64,000 nucleotides of DNA from Astragalus membranaceus (GCA_039519185.1 CM076846.1:226536659-226600658), one strand, 5' to 3'. Shown: positions 1 to 11,309, counted from the stretch's first letter. The notes: a model not told the origin generated them from the sequence alone. Numbers and translations: made by a program.

Positions 1-92
1 TAAAGCTTTTTGACACAAGTGACAAACTAGTTTTAACTACCCTCCTAGCAAATAATAGGACTTTTAAAACAAGCATAAGCAAAACTGAGGTT

Positions 93-890
93 GTGTGTCT
101 AAGTACCACTACTGACTGTGAAAGTAGTCTGTGGCACAACAGGTTTGGTCACCTTCACTATAAAGCACTAGGTAATCTAAGCACTAACAAACTAGTTAAG
201 GGACTACCTAGCATAAATGAAACTAAAGAGGCTTGTACTACTTGTTTAATAAGCAAACAATCTAGGAAGAGGTTTAAAAATCAAATGGAGCATAAATCTA
301 AAGATCTATTACATGTGATATATTCTGATTTATGTGGACCTATGGACACACCATCCATTGGTGGAAACAGATACTTTGTTATCTTTGTAGATGAATACTC
401 AAGAAAAATCTGGGTATATCTACTAAAGGTAAAAAGTGACACTTTCAATATTTTCAAAAGGTTTAAAGCCTTAGTGGAGACTCAAAGTGGAAAAAAATTG
501 AAAGTACTAAGGACTGATGGTGGGGGTGAGTATACCTCAAAAGAGTTTGAGGAATACTGCACCTCCAGTGGTATCATACATGAAGTTACCTCACCCTATA
601 CTCCCCAACATAATGGGATTGCTGAAAGAAGAAACAGAACTATTCTGGAAATGGCCAGAAGTATGGTAAAAGCTAAAGGGCTACCTAAAAGGCTATGGGC
701 AGAGGCAGTTACAACTGCAGTCTATATCCTTAACAGATGTCCTACCAAAGGGTTGGAAGCTAAAGTGCCAGAATGTGTGTGGAGTGGTGATATACCTTAT
801 GTGTCTCACTTGAAGGTATTGGCTCTATTGTCTATAGCCATATACCTGATAGTAAGAGAACTAAACTTGAGGACAAAAGTAGACCTCTAA
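93..890 (+). pseudogene. Copia pol fragment: GAG-pre-integrase and integrase core
   Basis: The 265-codon frame starts in the pre-integrase zinc domain (LWHNRFGHLHYKAL, then CTTC) and runs through the integrase core. Acidic residues of the DD35E triad are visible in YSDLCGP, RTDGGGEYTSKEF and ERRNRTILEMARSM. Integrase inserts the cDNA into host DNA. The frame leaves the family pattern after about residue 240, because one T is missing near 817-820, and it ends at a stop at 890. The following frame resumes the same polyprotein. The ATG at 93 is only the first in the window; the true start is further left. Confidence 0.88.
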
Positions 891-895
891 TTCTT

Positions 896-2872
896 GTGGG
901 ATATCATCCTACAGGAGCTTACAGGCTACTAGACCCTAACTCTAACAAGACTGAAGTGTCTAGGGATGTGGTTGTGCTTGAAGACAAGCAATGGGACTGG
1001 ACTAGGGCTGAACAGAGTGGTTCAGTGGACTCCACTACCATTGAGGAAGTCTTCAACATTGAACCAAATCCTAGCAGTGAAAGTATTGATGATGAGGAAC
1101 CTGTTCTACCTACTGCTGAACCTATGTTACCTAATGAGGACCAAAATCCACATGAAGAGGTGAATGGGGAGGCTGAACAGGGACTTAACCAAGCTGTACA
1201 GTTTCCTCCTAGGACTCAAAGAGTGAGAATACCACCTAGGAGGCTACTGGACTGTGATGTTGTAATGGATAATCAAGTGAATGATGATGGTGACTTGGTA
1301 CATATGGCTATGCTAGCTGATGTTGAGCCACTTGATTATGTGGAGGCTCTAAAAACTAAGGAATGGAAAAGGGCTATGTTGGAGGAACTTGCCTCCATTG
1401 AAAAAAATGGAACCTGGACTTTAACAATTTTGCCTAAAGGAAAAAAGGCAATCAGTGTTAAATGGGTTTTTAAATTGAAATTGGACCCTAGTGGCAAGGT
1501 GGTCAAACACAAGGCTAGGCTTGTTGCTAGGGGTTTCCAACAGAAACAGGGAATAGACTTTGAAGAAGTCTTCTCCCCTGTTGCTAGGCATGAAACCATA
1601 AGAATGGTGACTGCCTTAGCTTGTTACAATAATTGGGACTTGCATCACCTAGATGTTAAGTCTGCTTTCCTAAATGGTCCTCTAGAGAAGACTGTTTACA
1701 TCTCACAACCCCCTGGTTTTGAGAAAAAAGGAAAGGAAGACCAAGTGTGCCTCCTACACAAGGCACTATATGGTTTGAAACAGGCTCCTAGAGCCTGGAA
1801 TAAAAGGATTGATACATTCTTTGTGAATCTAGGGTTCACTAAGTGTATCAATGAATATGGAGTCTATTCAAAAGGATCTATGGACACTGACTTAGTTCTA
1901 ATTTGTTTATATGTAGATGATTTGCTGCTCACAGGAAACAATTTGGAGCAAATCAACAAGTTTAAGGAGACTATGAAGCTTGAGTTCGAAATGACAGATT
2001 TGGGAGTGCTGTCCTACTTTTTGGGACTTGAATTTCTGAGAATACCTGAAGGACTAATACTGCACCAGAGGAAATATGCTAAGGAAATCTTATCAAGGTT
2101 TGCTATGGCTGACTGCAACTATGCTTTAAATCCTGCTGAAGGAATCTTAAGCAAAAAGGAAGGGGAAAAAGGATCTACAGTTGACCCTACATACTATAGG
2201 CAAGTTATTGGAAGCCTAAGGTATCTGTGCCACACTAGGCCTGATATCCTTTTTGCTACAGGAATGCTAAGTAGGTTCATGAATGAACCATTGCAGCTTC
2301 ACCTGAATGCTGCAAAAAGGGTCCTAAGGTATATTAAAGGAACCCTTAGCTATGGTATTTTCTTCCCTAAGAGAAAAGGAACAGAAAAGCCATTCTCTAC
2401 TCTAGTTGCTTATTCTGATTCTGACTGGTGTGGGGATCAGCTTGATAGAAGAAGTACATCAGGTTATTTATTCAAGTTTCTGGGTGCCCCTATCTGTTGG
2501 AGTTCTAAAAAGCAACAAATAGTTGCTCTATCTAGCTGTGAAGCAGAATATGTATCTGCTTGTAGTGCTGCAACACAGGCAGCATGGTTAGAAGCCCTAT
2601 TGAAGGAACTTCAAGTCAACCTAGAAGATGCTACTACTCTATGGATTGATAATAAGTCCACTATTTGTCTTGCTAAAAATCAATTGGGACATAGCAGGAC
2701 AAAACATATAGAAACTAGGTTTCATTACCTTAGAGAACAAGTCTCTAAAGGGAAGCTAAAGGTAGAATACTGCTCTACAAAGGAACAACTGGCAGACATG
2801 TTTACAAAACCACTAAAGGGAGAAGTGTTCACAAGACTAAGGAGGGAAATTGGCTTAGTTGCATTCAACTAA
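896..2872 (+). pseudogene. Copia pol fragment: reverse transcriptase and RNase H
   Basis: The frame continues pol after the frameshift. It has an acidic linker (residues about 30-110), then copia reverse transcriptase (WVFKLKLDPSGKVVKHKARL, LDVKSAFLNGPLEKTVYISQ, YGLKQAPRAW and the catalytic CLYVDDLLLTG). RNase H follows (YSDSDWCGD, SSCEAEYVSA, WIDNKSTICLA) and the usual C-terminal LADMFTKPL. The catalytic residues are present, so only the upstream frameshift breaks the element. It ends 154 bases before the polypurine tract. Copia lineage was not resolved. Confidence 0.9.
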
Positions 2873-3035
2873 ATGCAGCTAAGTCCTAAAGGCTTTCCTA
2901 GGGGCCTGTCCTAGGAGTTTTTTCTAAGATCTGCTAATACCAGGGGCATGTCCTGGATTTTTTATTTTCCTCTCCTAGTCTTTTTAGGTCTATGTTTTAG
3001 CCCTATGTATTTTAAGGTTTTGTATTAAAGGAGGG

Positions 3036-3409
3036 TATTGGTTTTAGTAATAAAAACCTAAAAATACCCTCAGGAGTGTGTAAACAGTTAGACACAAACT
3101 GTTTACCAGCCGATTCTCTAACTAACAAGTTGTTATCAAGTTAGAAAGTTAGTTACAATTTGTAACCAACTTAACAACCTCATACCCAACCTATTAGTGC
3201 TTATATAAGGTCTTATGACCTTTACAATTTGTACAATAACATACATTACATATTTACAGAAATAAAAAAGTACTTTTACTTTCTGATTTGGTGTTCCATC
3301 TTCTAGGGTTTCAAAATCCTTGTCCTTTCTCTTCAAGATCACATTCTGTTCCTTTTGTTTGTTCAAGATTCCTCGCAACTTGCATGGTAAAGGTGTACCT
3401 CGCACAACA
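3036..3409 (+). repeat. 3' LTR of the copia element (right end approximate)
   Basis: It starts directly after the polypurine tract with TATTGG rather than the usual TG. It contains a TATA box (TATATAAG near 3201) and an AATAAA signal near 3262, the expected U3-R order, and probably ends in CACAACA at 3409. The left edge is supported by the tract. The right edge rests only on the CA end, because the other LTR is outside the window. Confidence 0.55.
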
Positions 3410-4060
3410 AATAAACTGAGTTAGGGTTTGTTTGAGTTGTAAAGAAGAAAGTGAAACTCAAAGGGAATAAAGGGTGAGAAAGGAGGAGATATACCTTGTT
3501 TCTGTTCTGTGTGTTTCTGATTCTTCAAAGAAGTGAGGTTTCAGTTTCCCTCTCAAGTGCGTGAGGGTTCATGTGACAAAAGAAACAACACAAATTAGGA
3601 TTTGTTGTTGTTTCAGTGATAAATCACAAAAGAAGGTGACTAGAAAGAGATTATACCTTTTGTCTTCGTGTATCTGCGTAGTGCCTTTGGCTTCCTGCAA
3701 AATAGTATCACAATTAGGTTTCTAAACGTTGAAACCAGAAAGTACAGAGATTAAGAGTTCAAAGAATCTTCGTTACCTTCGTTTACTTCTCGCTTTCACT
3801 TCTGAGTCACAGATCTAGCAATTTCACCAAAGTGGTGAAATTAGGGCTCTGTGAAAAGTGCTCAGTTCTGGAAACTGAAGGAGGGGTTTTGATCGCGGAG
3901 CTGTGATCTTTCCATTGCTGATGTTCGTTTGTGGATCGGAGGTGATTTGCTAGGTTTTCCAGAAAACCCTAGCAGAGCTCGTAGAGAAGAAGTGGTTGCT
4001 TCAGAGAGTGAGAGAAGAAAGAAGACGAGGTGAGAGAGAAGTGAAGAAACACGTGGTGTT
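3410..4060 (-). other. Exon-like segments of an unknown minus-strand transcript
   Basis: No long ORF is present. Read on the minus strand, there are good splice signals: donors AAG|GTA at about 3779, 3656 and 3492, GAG|GTACAC near 3400, and an acceptor TTTTGCAG at about 3697. They bound short exon-like pieces preceded by a leader-like, CT-rich stretch around 3960-4050. This could be the 5' end of a gene cut by the copia element to its left, or untranslated sequence of another repeat. No protein family was recognised. Confidence 0.25.
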
Positions 4061-5725
4061 TTGTTTTCTGAACCGGGTCAAATTCAACGGGTCTGTATAT
4101 CCATCAACATACCCACTGGTTCCACAGTGTGGTTGAGTGTCTCTGTGGTTTGGGCTGGGCCAAGTGGGCTCACTTCTACTTCCTGCACCCCTGAAATTGT
4201 TTCAATAACACCCATTAGTAATAAATTGAAAAAAATTGCAAAAAATTAACAACACATACTAAAAAACTTGCATTGCAAATTCATGCCTTAAAAATTGAGT
4301 TTCTTAGCGAAAAAGGGCAATTTCATAGTTTTTTTTCTTTCTGCAAAATAAAGAAATATGCATATGAGTGATGTTTTGGGTTTCTATTCATCAAAATATA
4401 CTGCTGAAATAAGAATTCTCAAATATAATCAAAATTACTCAAATGAGCAAGAAAACTAGTTCCTATTGAAGATAAGAAGAAGACACAAGTAGTGAAGTTT
4501 AACGAGAACATGAACATGTTGAAGAGGAAACACAACAAGCACAAGCACCTTTCTCCTCACATTCTTTACTGTATAATAATGCATTATTCTTCTTCTCAAC
4601 CTCACTCACTTCATGGTTCAGATCAATTTTCTAAATGTAAATTTTCAAGTCAAAAAACAACCATTTTGTTTATGTGAACAAAATCAGTTTCTTTCATTTT
4701 TCTAAAAAGCTATTTTGATGGTAATGAACCTAACAGAGTCAAAGCCGAAACTAAATTCTATGCTTTTTTGTTCATAAATAAAACATATGCAATAGTTAGG
4801 GAAAAAAGAATATACACACAAAATGTCTGGAAAATTTGTAGGCAAAAGGAATGACAAAAATAATTAAATGATGGGAGAGCATCCCTGGAATCTAAATTAA
4901 AGAAAGGAGATGTTATAAGAAAGTTATTTCCATCGTATATTGGAATCAAAGTATGGAACCAAGCATTAGCCGATTTAATTATTGATGGGTTTTAAGAGGT
5001 AGTGACCACTGTTTGGTTGTGCTTCGAAGTTCAAACACCTTCCGTGTTTCTACCAAAGACTCTGCTCATACGCAATGAGATGAGAGAATTGGGATTGGTC
5101 TTTATTTACCAGGGAGCATAGAACTCGATGTGACCATAACAGAGAGGTGGAGGCGTGGCGGCGTGGCAGTGGCGGCGGCAAAACCCTAATCAAAGAGACA
5201 AGACTCTGTTTTTTGAAAGAGTTTAGTTCAAAGTGAGAAAACTGATTTTGAAACAAATAGGATTTTTGTGTGATTTGTATGAAGCTTTAGTTAGGTTAGT
5301 AACATAATTACTCTAAAGATTTGGGTATATTTAAAATAATATATTTCAAAGATGATGCGGAATGTAGGTGACACATGGACCAATTAAAATAGGACAAATA
5401 ACTAAGGTATGATACCCTTCTATTTTAATATGGGTATGGAAGAATTTACCTTTAATTTTTCTTTTTGAGATAGAGAAAATGATAGGTGGATGAAATGGGG
5501 TGACTGATATGATAGAAAAATAGTGAACGAAAATGAGGTGTTAAGTTTTTGTTAATAGGGTTTAATTCGTGTATATCGTGGTTGTAAATTTTTTTACACC
5601 ATTAACTAATAAAAACTTATGATACGAGTGATTTTTAAAGTAGTTGAGATTATATCAAACCATTTTTATAACATGTTTTATGATTGGCCGACATCGTAAA
5701 AAACTTTGTACATCAACATTGTATA
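4061..5725. other. Intergenic, no gene seen
   Basis: AT-rich sequence with only short ORFs. Around 5145-5190 there is a short GC-rich patch of GGC repeats beside an AAACCCTAA motif, which resembles a plant 5' leader, but no following coding frame is convincing on either strand. Confidence 0.5.
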
Positions 5726-5734
5726 TAAATTATA

Positions 5735-6050
5735 GGCTAAAGTGCTCTCGGGGTCCCTTATCTTTATTTAAAGTAACGAATTAGTCCTTTATGTATTTTT
5801 TGTCCCAAATAAGTCCTTTATCTTTCAAATTTTTGACACATAAATCCTTTTCCGTTAACAGTACTGATTTATGTGTCAAAAAAAAGGATTTATGTGTTAA
5901 AAATTTGAAACATAAAGGACTGATTTGGGACAGAAAAGGGTTTATGTGTCAAAAATTTAAAACATAGAGGACTGATTTGGGACAAAAAAAAGATAAAGGA
6001 CCAAATCGTTACTTTAATTAAATATAAGAGACCCCGGAAGCACTTTAGCC
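5735..6050. mobile_element. MITE, Mutator-like, with 9-bp target duplication
   Basis: The 316-bp element is an imperfect foldback. Its ends are GGCTAAAGTGC and GCACTTTAGCC, and the arms pair through the GGTCC / GGACC blocks into the middle. It is flanked by TAAATTATA (5726-5734) and TAAATTAAA (6051-6059), a 9-bp duplication with one mismatch, which fits Mutator-like elements. It has no coding capacity. Confidence 0.85.
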
Positions 6051-6400
6051 TAAATTAAATCCTTAAATGAGTTTAATTTATATACACACTGTATAGGCTT
6101 TTAGAACAGAACACAATCACATTTTAGAGAATTTGTCAATGGTTATTATTTGACTAATTTATTTTTAGTGGTGTGTCAACCTGTAATTCATAGATAGTAT
6201 AAAACATCTATACAGATATCATGTATATAAATTACATCCTAAACTAATTTAATTTTGTGGTGAGCGTATTATCAAAAATAAAAACGGAAAGAAACAAATC
6301 CCTATGATTGTTGTGGTTGTAGTTGTAGAGACATGTTGACAAAAACTCAAGTTTATCCAATTCGCCACTAATTATTTGAGTTTCGATATTGCTTTATCTA

Positions 6401-6615
6401 GGTTGATTCTAGGGTGAGGGAGCAAATCAAATCCCTCACCGGTGAAACCACCAAAATTGACAGTAGGATATTGTGTAAAATGCTATGAGTGGTTAGGATT
6501 GAATCAACCAGTATTAAATCACAACCATTGATGAATTTTTATAGTACATCTTACGGTCATATTTAATGTTTCACCGGTGAGAGATTTGATTTGCTCCCTC
6601 ACCCTAGAAGCACCC
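6401..6615. mobile_element. MITE with long inverted repeats and 8-9 bp target duplication
   Basis: The inverted arms start at 6407 and end at 6609, with about 40 almost perfect bases (TTCTAGGGTGAGGGAGC on the left, its complement on the right). The pairing continues imperfectly to 6401 and 6615. Flanks are CTTTATCTA (6392-6400) and ATTTATCTA (6616-6624), matching 8 of 9 bases. It is non-coding; length and duplication suggest a Mutator-like or hAT MITE. Confidence 0.83.
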
Positions 6616-7366
6616 ATTTATCTAATAACAAAAAGATTTAATTTATGCAGGTAGGTGTACAAATATTGTACAATATAGACAAATTACAAATTATTATGTT
6701 ATTAAAAAATTGAGTCTATTTATAATTACCTTATACATCACTCATACCATAGATTAAGTTTAGTAATAAGTGTACAAAAATTACACTTGCACTCAACAAT
6801 AACACTTAAATATGGTTTTACTCATAGTTTTAATGAGTTTAATTACTACACATCGTCAGTGTAAACTCTTTACACTTACAATCAATCACAATTCATAATA
6901 TGGTTAACATAAGATAGCTATAAGTAGACACTCTGAGTTGTTCACGAGGGAGGGAGAGGAAGAGACATAAGAAAGTGGTTATGGAGGTGAGTTGGAATAC
7001 CTTCTGAACACTTGACATCAGTGGGGCACTTGACTTCAGTGGGAGCCCTGAGGGCAAGCAGAAGGTGCGGTCGCACAGGGCCACAAATTTAGTGGGCACC
7101 AAACAATATTTTTTTAGTGTATATATATATATTAAAATAAAAAAAATCACATAATTAGCATACTCATTTTTAAGCAAGGCTTAGGAAAAGAGCTTTTAAC
7201 AATTGAATAAAAATCATGTTTTATGACATTGTGATCTCTCTTAGGACATTTTATTGTTTCCCTAAAGTATGCATAACTTATAAAATAATATTAACCATCT
7301 CTGTTGTTATACTGAGAGGAGTTTTTTGAAATTAAAATTGTTGAAATCTTGTTTATGTTCTATAAT
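6616..7366. other. Intergenic, possible DNA-transposon debris
   Basis: No intact gene. On the minus strand 6893-7100 has a short open stretch followed by AT-rich sequence, in the style of a decayed transposase 3' end, but too little remains to name a family. Confidence 0.35.
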
Positions 7367-7500
7367 CACTAGTAGAAGAAACTAAATTATTGACCAAAAT
7401 AGGTGACGAAAAAGTTAAATTTCGTCACTATTTCTGGCGTCACAAAATTTAGCGACAGAATTAGACACGAAGTTCACATTTTCCATGACTAATTGTCTAA
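7367..7500 (+). mobile_element. CACTA-type transposon terminus (remnant)
   Basis: The sequence begins CACTAGTAGAAGAAACT, close to the CACTA terminal inverted repeat. It continues with short subterminal repeats around GTCACTATTT, GTCACAAAATTT and GCGACAG, typical of CACTA ends. No partner end or 3-bp duplication was found, so only one terminus is claimed. Confidence 0.5.
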
Positions 7501-7697
7501 TTCCCCTATCTATTTTTACTTATTCTAATAGTGAATATTGCAAAGTAGATTAAATAATTTTACATTGATTTCAATTGAAAATATATTGATTATGAACACA
7601 TTATTAACAATTTTATAGGAAAAATGCAATGAGGGTAATATTCAAAGATTAATTGGTGGATGTTGTTGCTAGTGTGAAATGTTCTATTACATATTCA

Positions 7698-7726
7698 CTA
7701 GACCTTGCGCCTGTGCTATGCACAGG
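7698..7726 (-). mobile_element. Helitron 3' terminus (element on minus strand)
   Basis: Read on the minus strand there is a 7-bp hairpin (CCTGTGC / GCACAGG, stems 7710-7716 and 7720-7726, three-base loop), then nine bases and a terminal CTAG followed by T. A short hairpin about 10 bases before a CTRR end, next to T, is the Helitron 3' signature. The element body would extend right of 7698; its 5' TC end was not identified. Confidence 0.62.
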
Positions 7727-7899
7727 TCTTAAGTTATAATATATAATACGTATTTTGCTCTAATGAAACATCAATAAATGTGGCTTGTTATAGAGGACTA
7801 AATGTAAACCAATAGCTAATGACCTGTGTGTCCCAAATAGCTAATGAAATGTGTGTCCCAAATATAAACCAATAGCTAATCAAATGTGTGTCCGAAATG

Positions 7900-8056
7900 G
7901 CCGTTTGGCCCACCATAATGTTTAGCCCGCGGGTTGCCGGGCGAAGCGGGCCGGGCAATGCGGTCTGGCGGGCAACAATACCTTAGCTCTGCCCGCCTTT
8001 TTTTGGTTAAACAAACGGGCTGGCCCGGCGGGCGAAGCCCATTTTGACATCCCTAG
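7900..8056 (-). mobile_element. hAT-like terminal fragment, GC-rich
   Basis: The right edge read on the minus strand starts TAGGGATGTCAAAATGGGC, similar to ends of plant hAT non-autonomous elements, and is followed inward by alternating CGGGC / GCCCG blocks. The left terminus and an 8-bp duplication were not found, so this is a fragment. Base composition contrasts sharply with the AT-rich flanks. Confidence 0.45.
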
Positions 8057-8093
8057 CTGGGGTGGGGGGTGGGGGGGAGGGGGTGGGTGGTGG

Positions 8094-8312
8094 GCAGGCG
8101 GAACAACGGGCTAGCGGCCTGGCCCATCAATTTACACTGAATTTAAAAAAAAAGTGCTAACGGGCGGTTTGGCCCGACACAGGCCCGTTTAGCCCGCGGG
8201 CTGGCGGGCGAAGCAGGCCGGGCAGGCAGAACAACGGGCTAGCGGGCTGGCCCGTCAATTTACACTGAATTTTAAAAAAAAAAAGTGCTAACGGGCGGTT
8301 TGGCCCGACACA
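8094..8312. repeat. 128-bp tandem duplication of GC-rich hAT-like sequence
   Basis: A unit starting GCAGGCGGAACAACGGG at 8094 recurs at 8222 (GCAGGCAGAACAACGGG), a period of 128 bases. Each unit holds GGCCCG blocks, an A-run and the block AACGGGCGGTTTGGCCCG. The second copy is cut short by the G-rich tract. It continues the composition of the hAT-like fragment to its left. Confidence 0.75.
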
Positions 8313-8490
8313 GTGTTTAGCCCGCGGGGGGTGGGGGGGGTGGGGGATGTGGGGGGGGGTGGGGGTGGGTGGGGGGGGGGGGGGGGTGGGGGGTGGGGGG
8401 GGTGGGGGGTGGGGGATGTGGGGGGGGGGGGATGTGGGGGGGGGGGGGGGGGGTGGGGGGGTGGGGGGGGTGGGGGGTGGGGGGTGGGGT
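8313..8490 (+). repeat. G-rich low-complexity tract (GGGGTGGGG-type)
   Basis: About 180 bases of almost only G and T, with G-runs of 4-18 separated by single T, TT or ATG. Dozens of G-runs make G-quadruplex formation on + very likely by the usual four-run rule. Proline- or glycine-rich ORFs here are products of composition, not genes. Run lengths in such a tract may also be misassembled. Confidence 0.9.
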
Positions 8491-8919
8491 ATTGGTTTTG
8501 GCGCTACTTTTGCAAAAAGTAGATATTGCCTTAATATATAAGATTTGATAGATACATGTATAGCTAGTTTTACTATAATTTTATTGTTATTTTGGTTTGA
8601 ATTTTTCATATTGATGTAACCTTTAACTTTTCTTCTATAGATTTTTATTTTACTTGAGGTTGTATTAAAAGAATTGATTTAAATATATGTTAGTGACATA
8701 TGAAAAGAGGGCATCAATTTCAGACTTCACACATGGCACACAAAATCTCATATGCTTGACACTAATAATATCATGTGTGGCATACACTTTTATTGCAGGT
8801 AATTATGCTAGTATCTACGTGTGTGATTTTTTTTTTTTGCAATCCTGGATCCAAATAGTTTGATACATTTAATACATGTTGGGAAATTCTTATGACACCT
8901 CCTTCTCTTATTGTTTTTT
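8491..8919. other. Intergenic, AT-rich
   Basis: No gene, repeat family or regulatory site could be supported here. Confidence 0.5.
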
Positions 8920-9627
8920 GGCTTAATTACAGTTTTGGTCCCCCTGTTTTCCCCAATTCACGATTTTGGTCCCCCAAGTTTTAATTTGACGATTTTGGTC
9001 CCCCTATATTTTCAATTTGAAAAATCATAGTCCTCCTCTTAAATAAGTCAAAATTGAAACTCAATTTTGACTTATTATCCTACATGGCAGTCTACGTGGC
9101 ACCCACCCCACCCCACCCCCTCCACTGTTCCTCTTCCCCACCGTGAACCCCCCACCCACCCCACCCCCCTCCACTGTTCCTCTTCCCCACCGTGAACCCC
9201 CCCTCCACTATTCCTCTTCCCCTCCCCCTCCCCCTCCCACCCCCCCACCTCCGTGAACCCCCCCCCCCCCCCACAACCACACCCTCTCTCTCTCCTTCAC
9301 ATCTCACCCTGCCCCCCCCCCCCCCCCACCGATCCTCCGTCGCTCACTGTCGCTCTCCCTCCTCTCTCAATCACCATCGCTCTCCCTCCTCTCTCAATCA
9401 CTGATCCCCCTTTCCCTCTCACCACCGTCCCTCTCTTCCCCCTCGTTTTCCATCTCTCTCTTCGCATCTCCCCCTCTCTGGTTCGCTCGTCGCTCTCCCT
9501 CTCTCACCGTTCTCTCGCTCGTCGCTCTCCCTCTCTCGCCGTTCAGATCCAGATCACAGAGGAGGGGGGGAGGGGTTCACGGAGTTCGCAGTCGGAGGGA
9601 AAGGAAAACGAGGTGGGTGAGAGAGAA

Positions 9628-9670
<43 letters not shown>

Positions 9671-9984
9671 ACGGTGAGAGAGAAAGGAGAGAGGGAGATT
9701 GTGAGGTGGGTGGTGGGTGGTGCGAAGGGGGTGGGGGGTGGGAGGATCACGAGGAAGAAGAAGGATCACAAGGGGGTGGGGTGGGGGTGTGCCTACGTGG
9801 CAGTCTACGTGGACTGCCACGTAGGATGAGTCAGTCAAAATTGAGTCTTAATTTTGACTAAATTAAGAGGGGGATCAAATTCGTCAAATTTGGAAAATAT
9901 GAGGACCAAAATCGTCAAATTAAAACTTGGGGGACCAAAATCGTGAATTGGTGAAAACAGGAGGACCAAAACTATAATTAAGCC
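8920..9984. mobile_element. 1.07-kb foldback element, Mutator-like ends
   Basis: The ends are GGCTTAATTACAG and its near complement ending TAATTAAGCC. About 180 bases at each side pair as an inverted repeat containing several TTTTGGTCCCCC / GGGGACCAAAA blocks. Flanks TTGTTTTTT (8911-8919) and TTTTTTTTA (9985-9993) agree at 7 of 9 bases. The interior is strand-biased: 9095-9550 is nearly all pyrimidine, 9550-9790 nearly all purine, with a 49-bp tandem repeat near 9105-9225 and a (GA)n tract. The ORFs inside are low-complexity and not genes. Confidence 0.75.
9629..9666 (+). repeat. (GA)n microsatellite
   Basis: About 19 uninterrupted GA units inside the purine-rich arm of the foldback element. 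Confidence 0.95.
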
Positions 9985-9993
9985 TTTTTTTTA

Positions 9994-11300
9994 TAAATCT
10001 TTGTTTTGCTTCTGAAGTAAGACGAGAAAATATTAACTGCTGCCAAATTAATTAATTTTCTATCTTCCTTGAGTTTCAATGAGTAAATATTTTAAACAAA
10101 TGTACATTACTTTTTATTTCTTATAGGAAACGTAATACATCGGTATAAACATTAGATGTTGACAAACTAATTATTTTTATATTTTGCTTTTGAGTTCTAA
10201 TGTGGAAACATTAGATGTTGTTAAATTTTCTTACTTTTAAATCTCAAAGGGAAATAATTAATCAAAATAATTTATTGGATTAGTCTTTTGCAACAATTAA
10301 TAAAAATATCTTTCTAATTTTTCAATTTTCGATATTTGAACTTTTCAATTAACACTTTTAAATCAAAAGTATAACTATTTACTTAGTCATCAAACTATCA
10401 AAAATATCAGTACCCACATGACACGACCCGTGCGGATACATATGTCTACTACTAGTTTATAAGAAAAATCATTTCTAAGGTTATTGAATAACTGATGAAT
10501 CATCGCTCGACGTCAAGATACGGAGCGAGAGAAGTGAAAAAAAGCGGGGAAACGGATGTGTAAAAAGAAAAATCCATACATGTTCCGACCTTTAACAAAC
10601 TTTACAAACGATGGGCCAATCCTTTAAGACCATGGCCTATGCCCTTTGAGGTCCACAATATTAGATTTGGGCCCATTTATCTTTTTTAAAATTAAACGAG
10701 AGAGAGAGAGAGAGAGATGCAGCCTAAAAAAACAGAAGAGAAAGGTTTTTTTTTATAGGGAATATTAGTGGGGCGGGTGAAATGTTAGTTTTTCGAGTTT
10801 TACTCGGGACCTCTTTCTTACACTCATTTGGTGTAGTGATATTTCTTAACTCAGTAACTTAGCTACTTGTTGGGATAACATAAGAGAAAGGTGACAAACT
10901 AAAAAAAGAGAAAAAACCAACAAAAGACAAAAAGAAAAAAAGGGATGAGATGAGAATCAGTAATTACATAGAATGAGTGTGGCAGTATTTTGCCAAAAGA
11001 ATAGAAATTGGAGCGTTTGGGAAGTCTACAATGAGATTGAGAGGGGACAAAGACGAGACAATGAGAAGACCAGTGACAATGTGTGAAGTGTACGAAGATG
11101 ACGTTACCGTATTCATCTCAACAGTTACTTGTGTAAGGGGCATGAGTGAGGCAACTGTCTTATCAATTTATCATCGCTCCCTCCTTTGATTTAATTTAAC
11201 CGTACATCTTCATCCACCATACACGTTATTTTATGGCTATGTTCCGCAAGACGGCAAGGGCAATTCACTAGTCTACGGAGGATAGTTTATAATGGATAAA
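9994..11300. other. Intergenic, no gene supported
   Basis: AT-rich DNA. A (GA)n microsatellite lies at 10698-10717. The longest frame (10977-11189, +) has no recognisable family and no splice partners. At 10430-10457 there is a partial Helitron-like tail (CCCGTGCGG, then CTACTAGT) without a pairing stem. Confidence 0.5.
10698..10717 (+). repeat. (GA)n microsatellite
   Basis: About ten GA units. Confidence 0.9.
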
Positions 11301-11309
11301 TTTATTCTA

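Larger units (their letters stand above)
1..3409 (+). mobile_element. Ty1/copia LTR retrotransposon, 3' part (5' end outside window)
   Basis: The element enters from the left edge and reads on +. In order one sees the GAG-pre-integrase zinc region, integrase core, reverse transcriptase, RNase H, a polypurine tract (AAAGGAGGG at 3027-3035) and a 3' LTR. The domain order integrase before reverse transcriptase defines Ty1/copia. The 5' LTR, gag and protease lie outside the window. Pol is split by a one-base deletion near 817, so this copy cannot make a full polyprotein. The end at 3409 (CAACA) is a best guess, because no second LTR is available for alignment. Confidence 0.9.

Noticed and set aside
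5050..5256. Minus-strand ORF of 68 codons with RVLPPPLPRRHA
   Set aside because: No family, no splice partners; the GC-rich patch looks like a leader or chance.
8157..8609. Proline- and glycine-rich ORFs over the G-tract
   Set aside because: They only translate a GGGGT-type low-complexity tract; no start context, domain or splice structure.
9092..9861. ORFs of 70-202 codons in the foldback element
   Set aside because: Arg-Glu and Pro-Leu repeats from purine and pyrimidine tracts, overlapping on both strands; not genes.
10417..10458. Helitron 3' end on plus
   Set aside because: It has CCCGTGC and a CTAGT end but no complementary stem, so it is at best a decayed end.
10977..11189. Plus-strand ORF of 70 codons
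   Set aside because: No recognisable domain or conserved neighbour, and no promoter.
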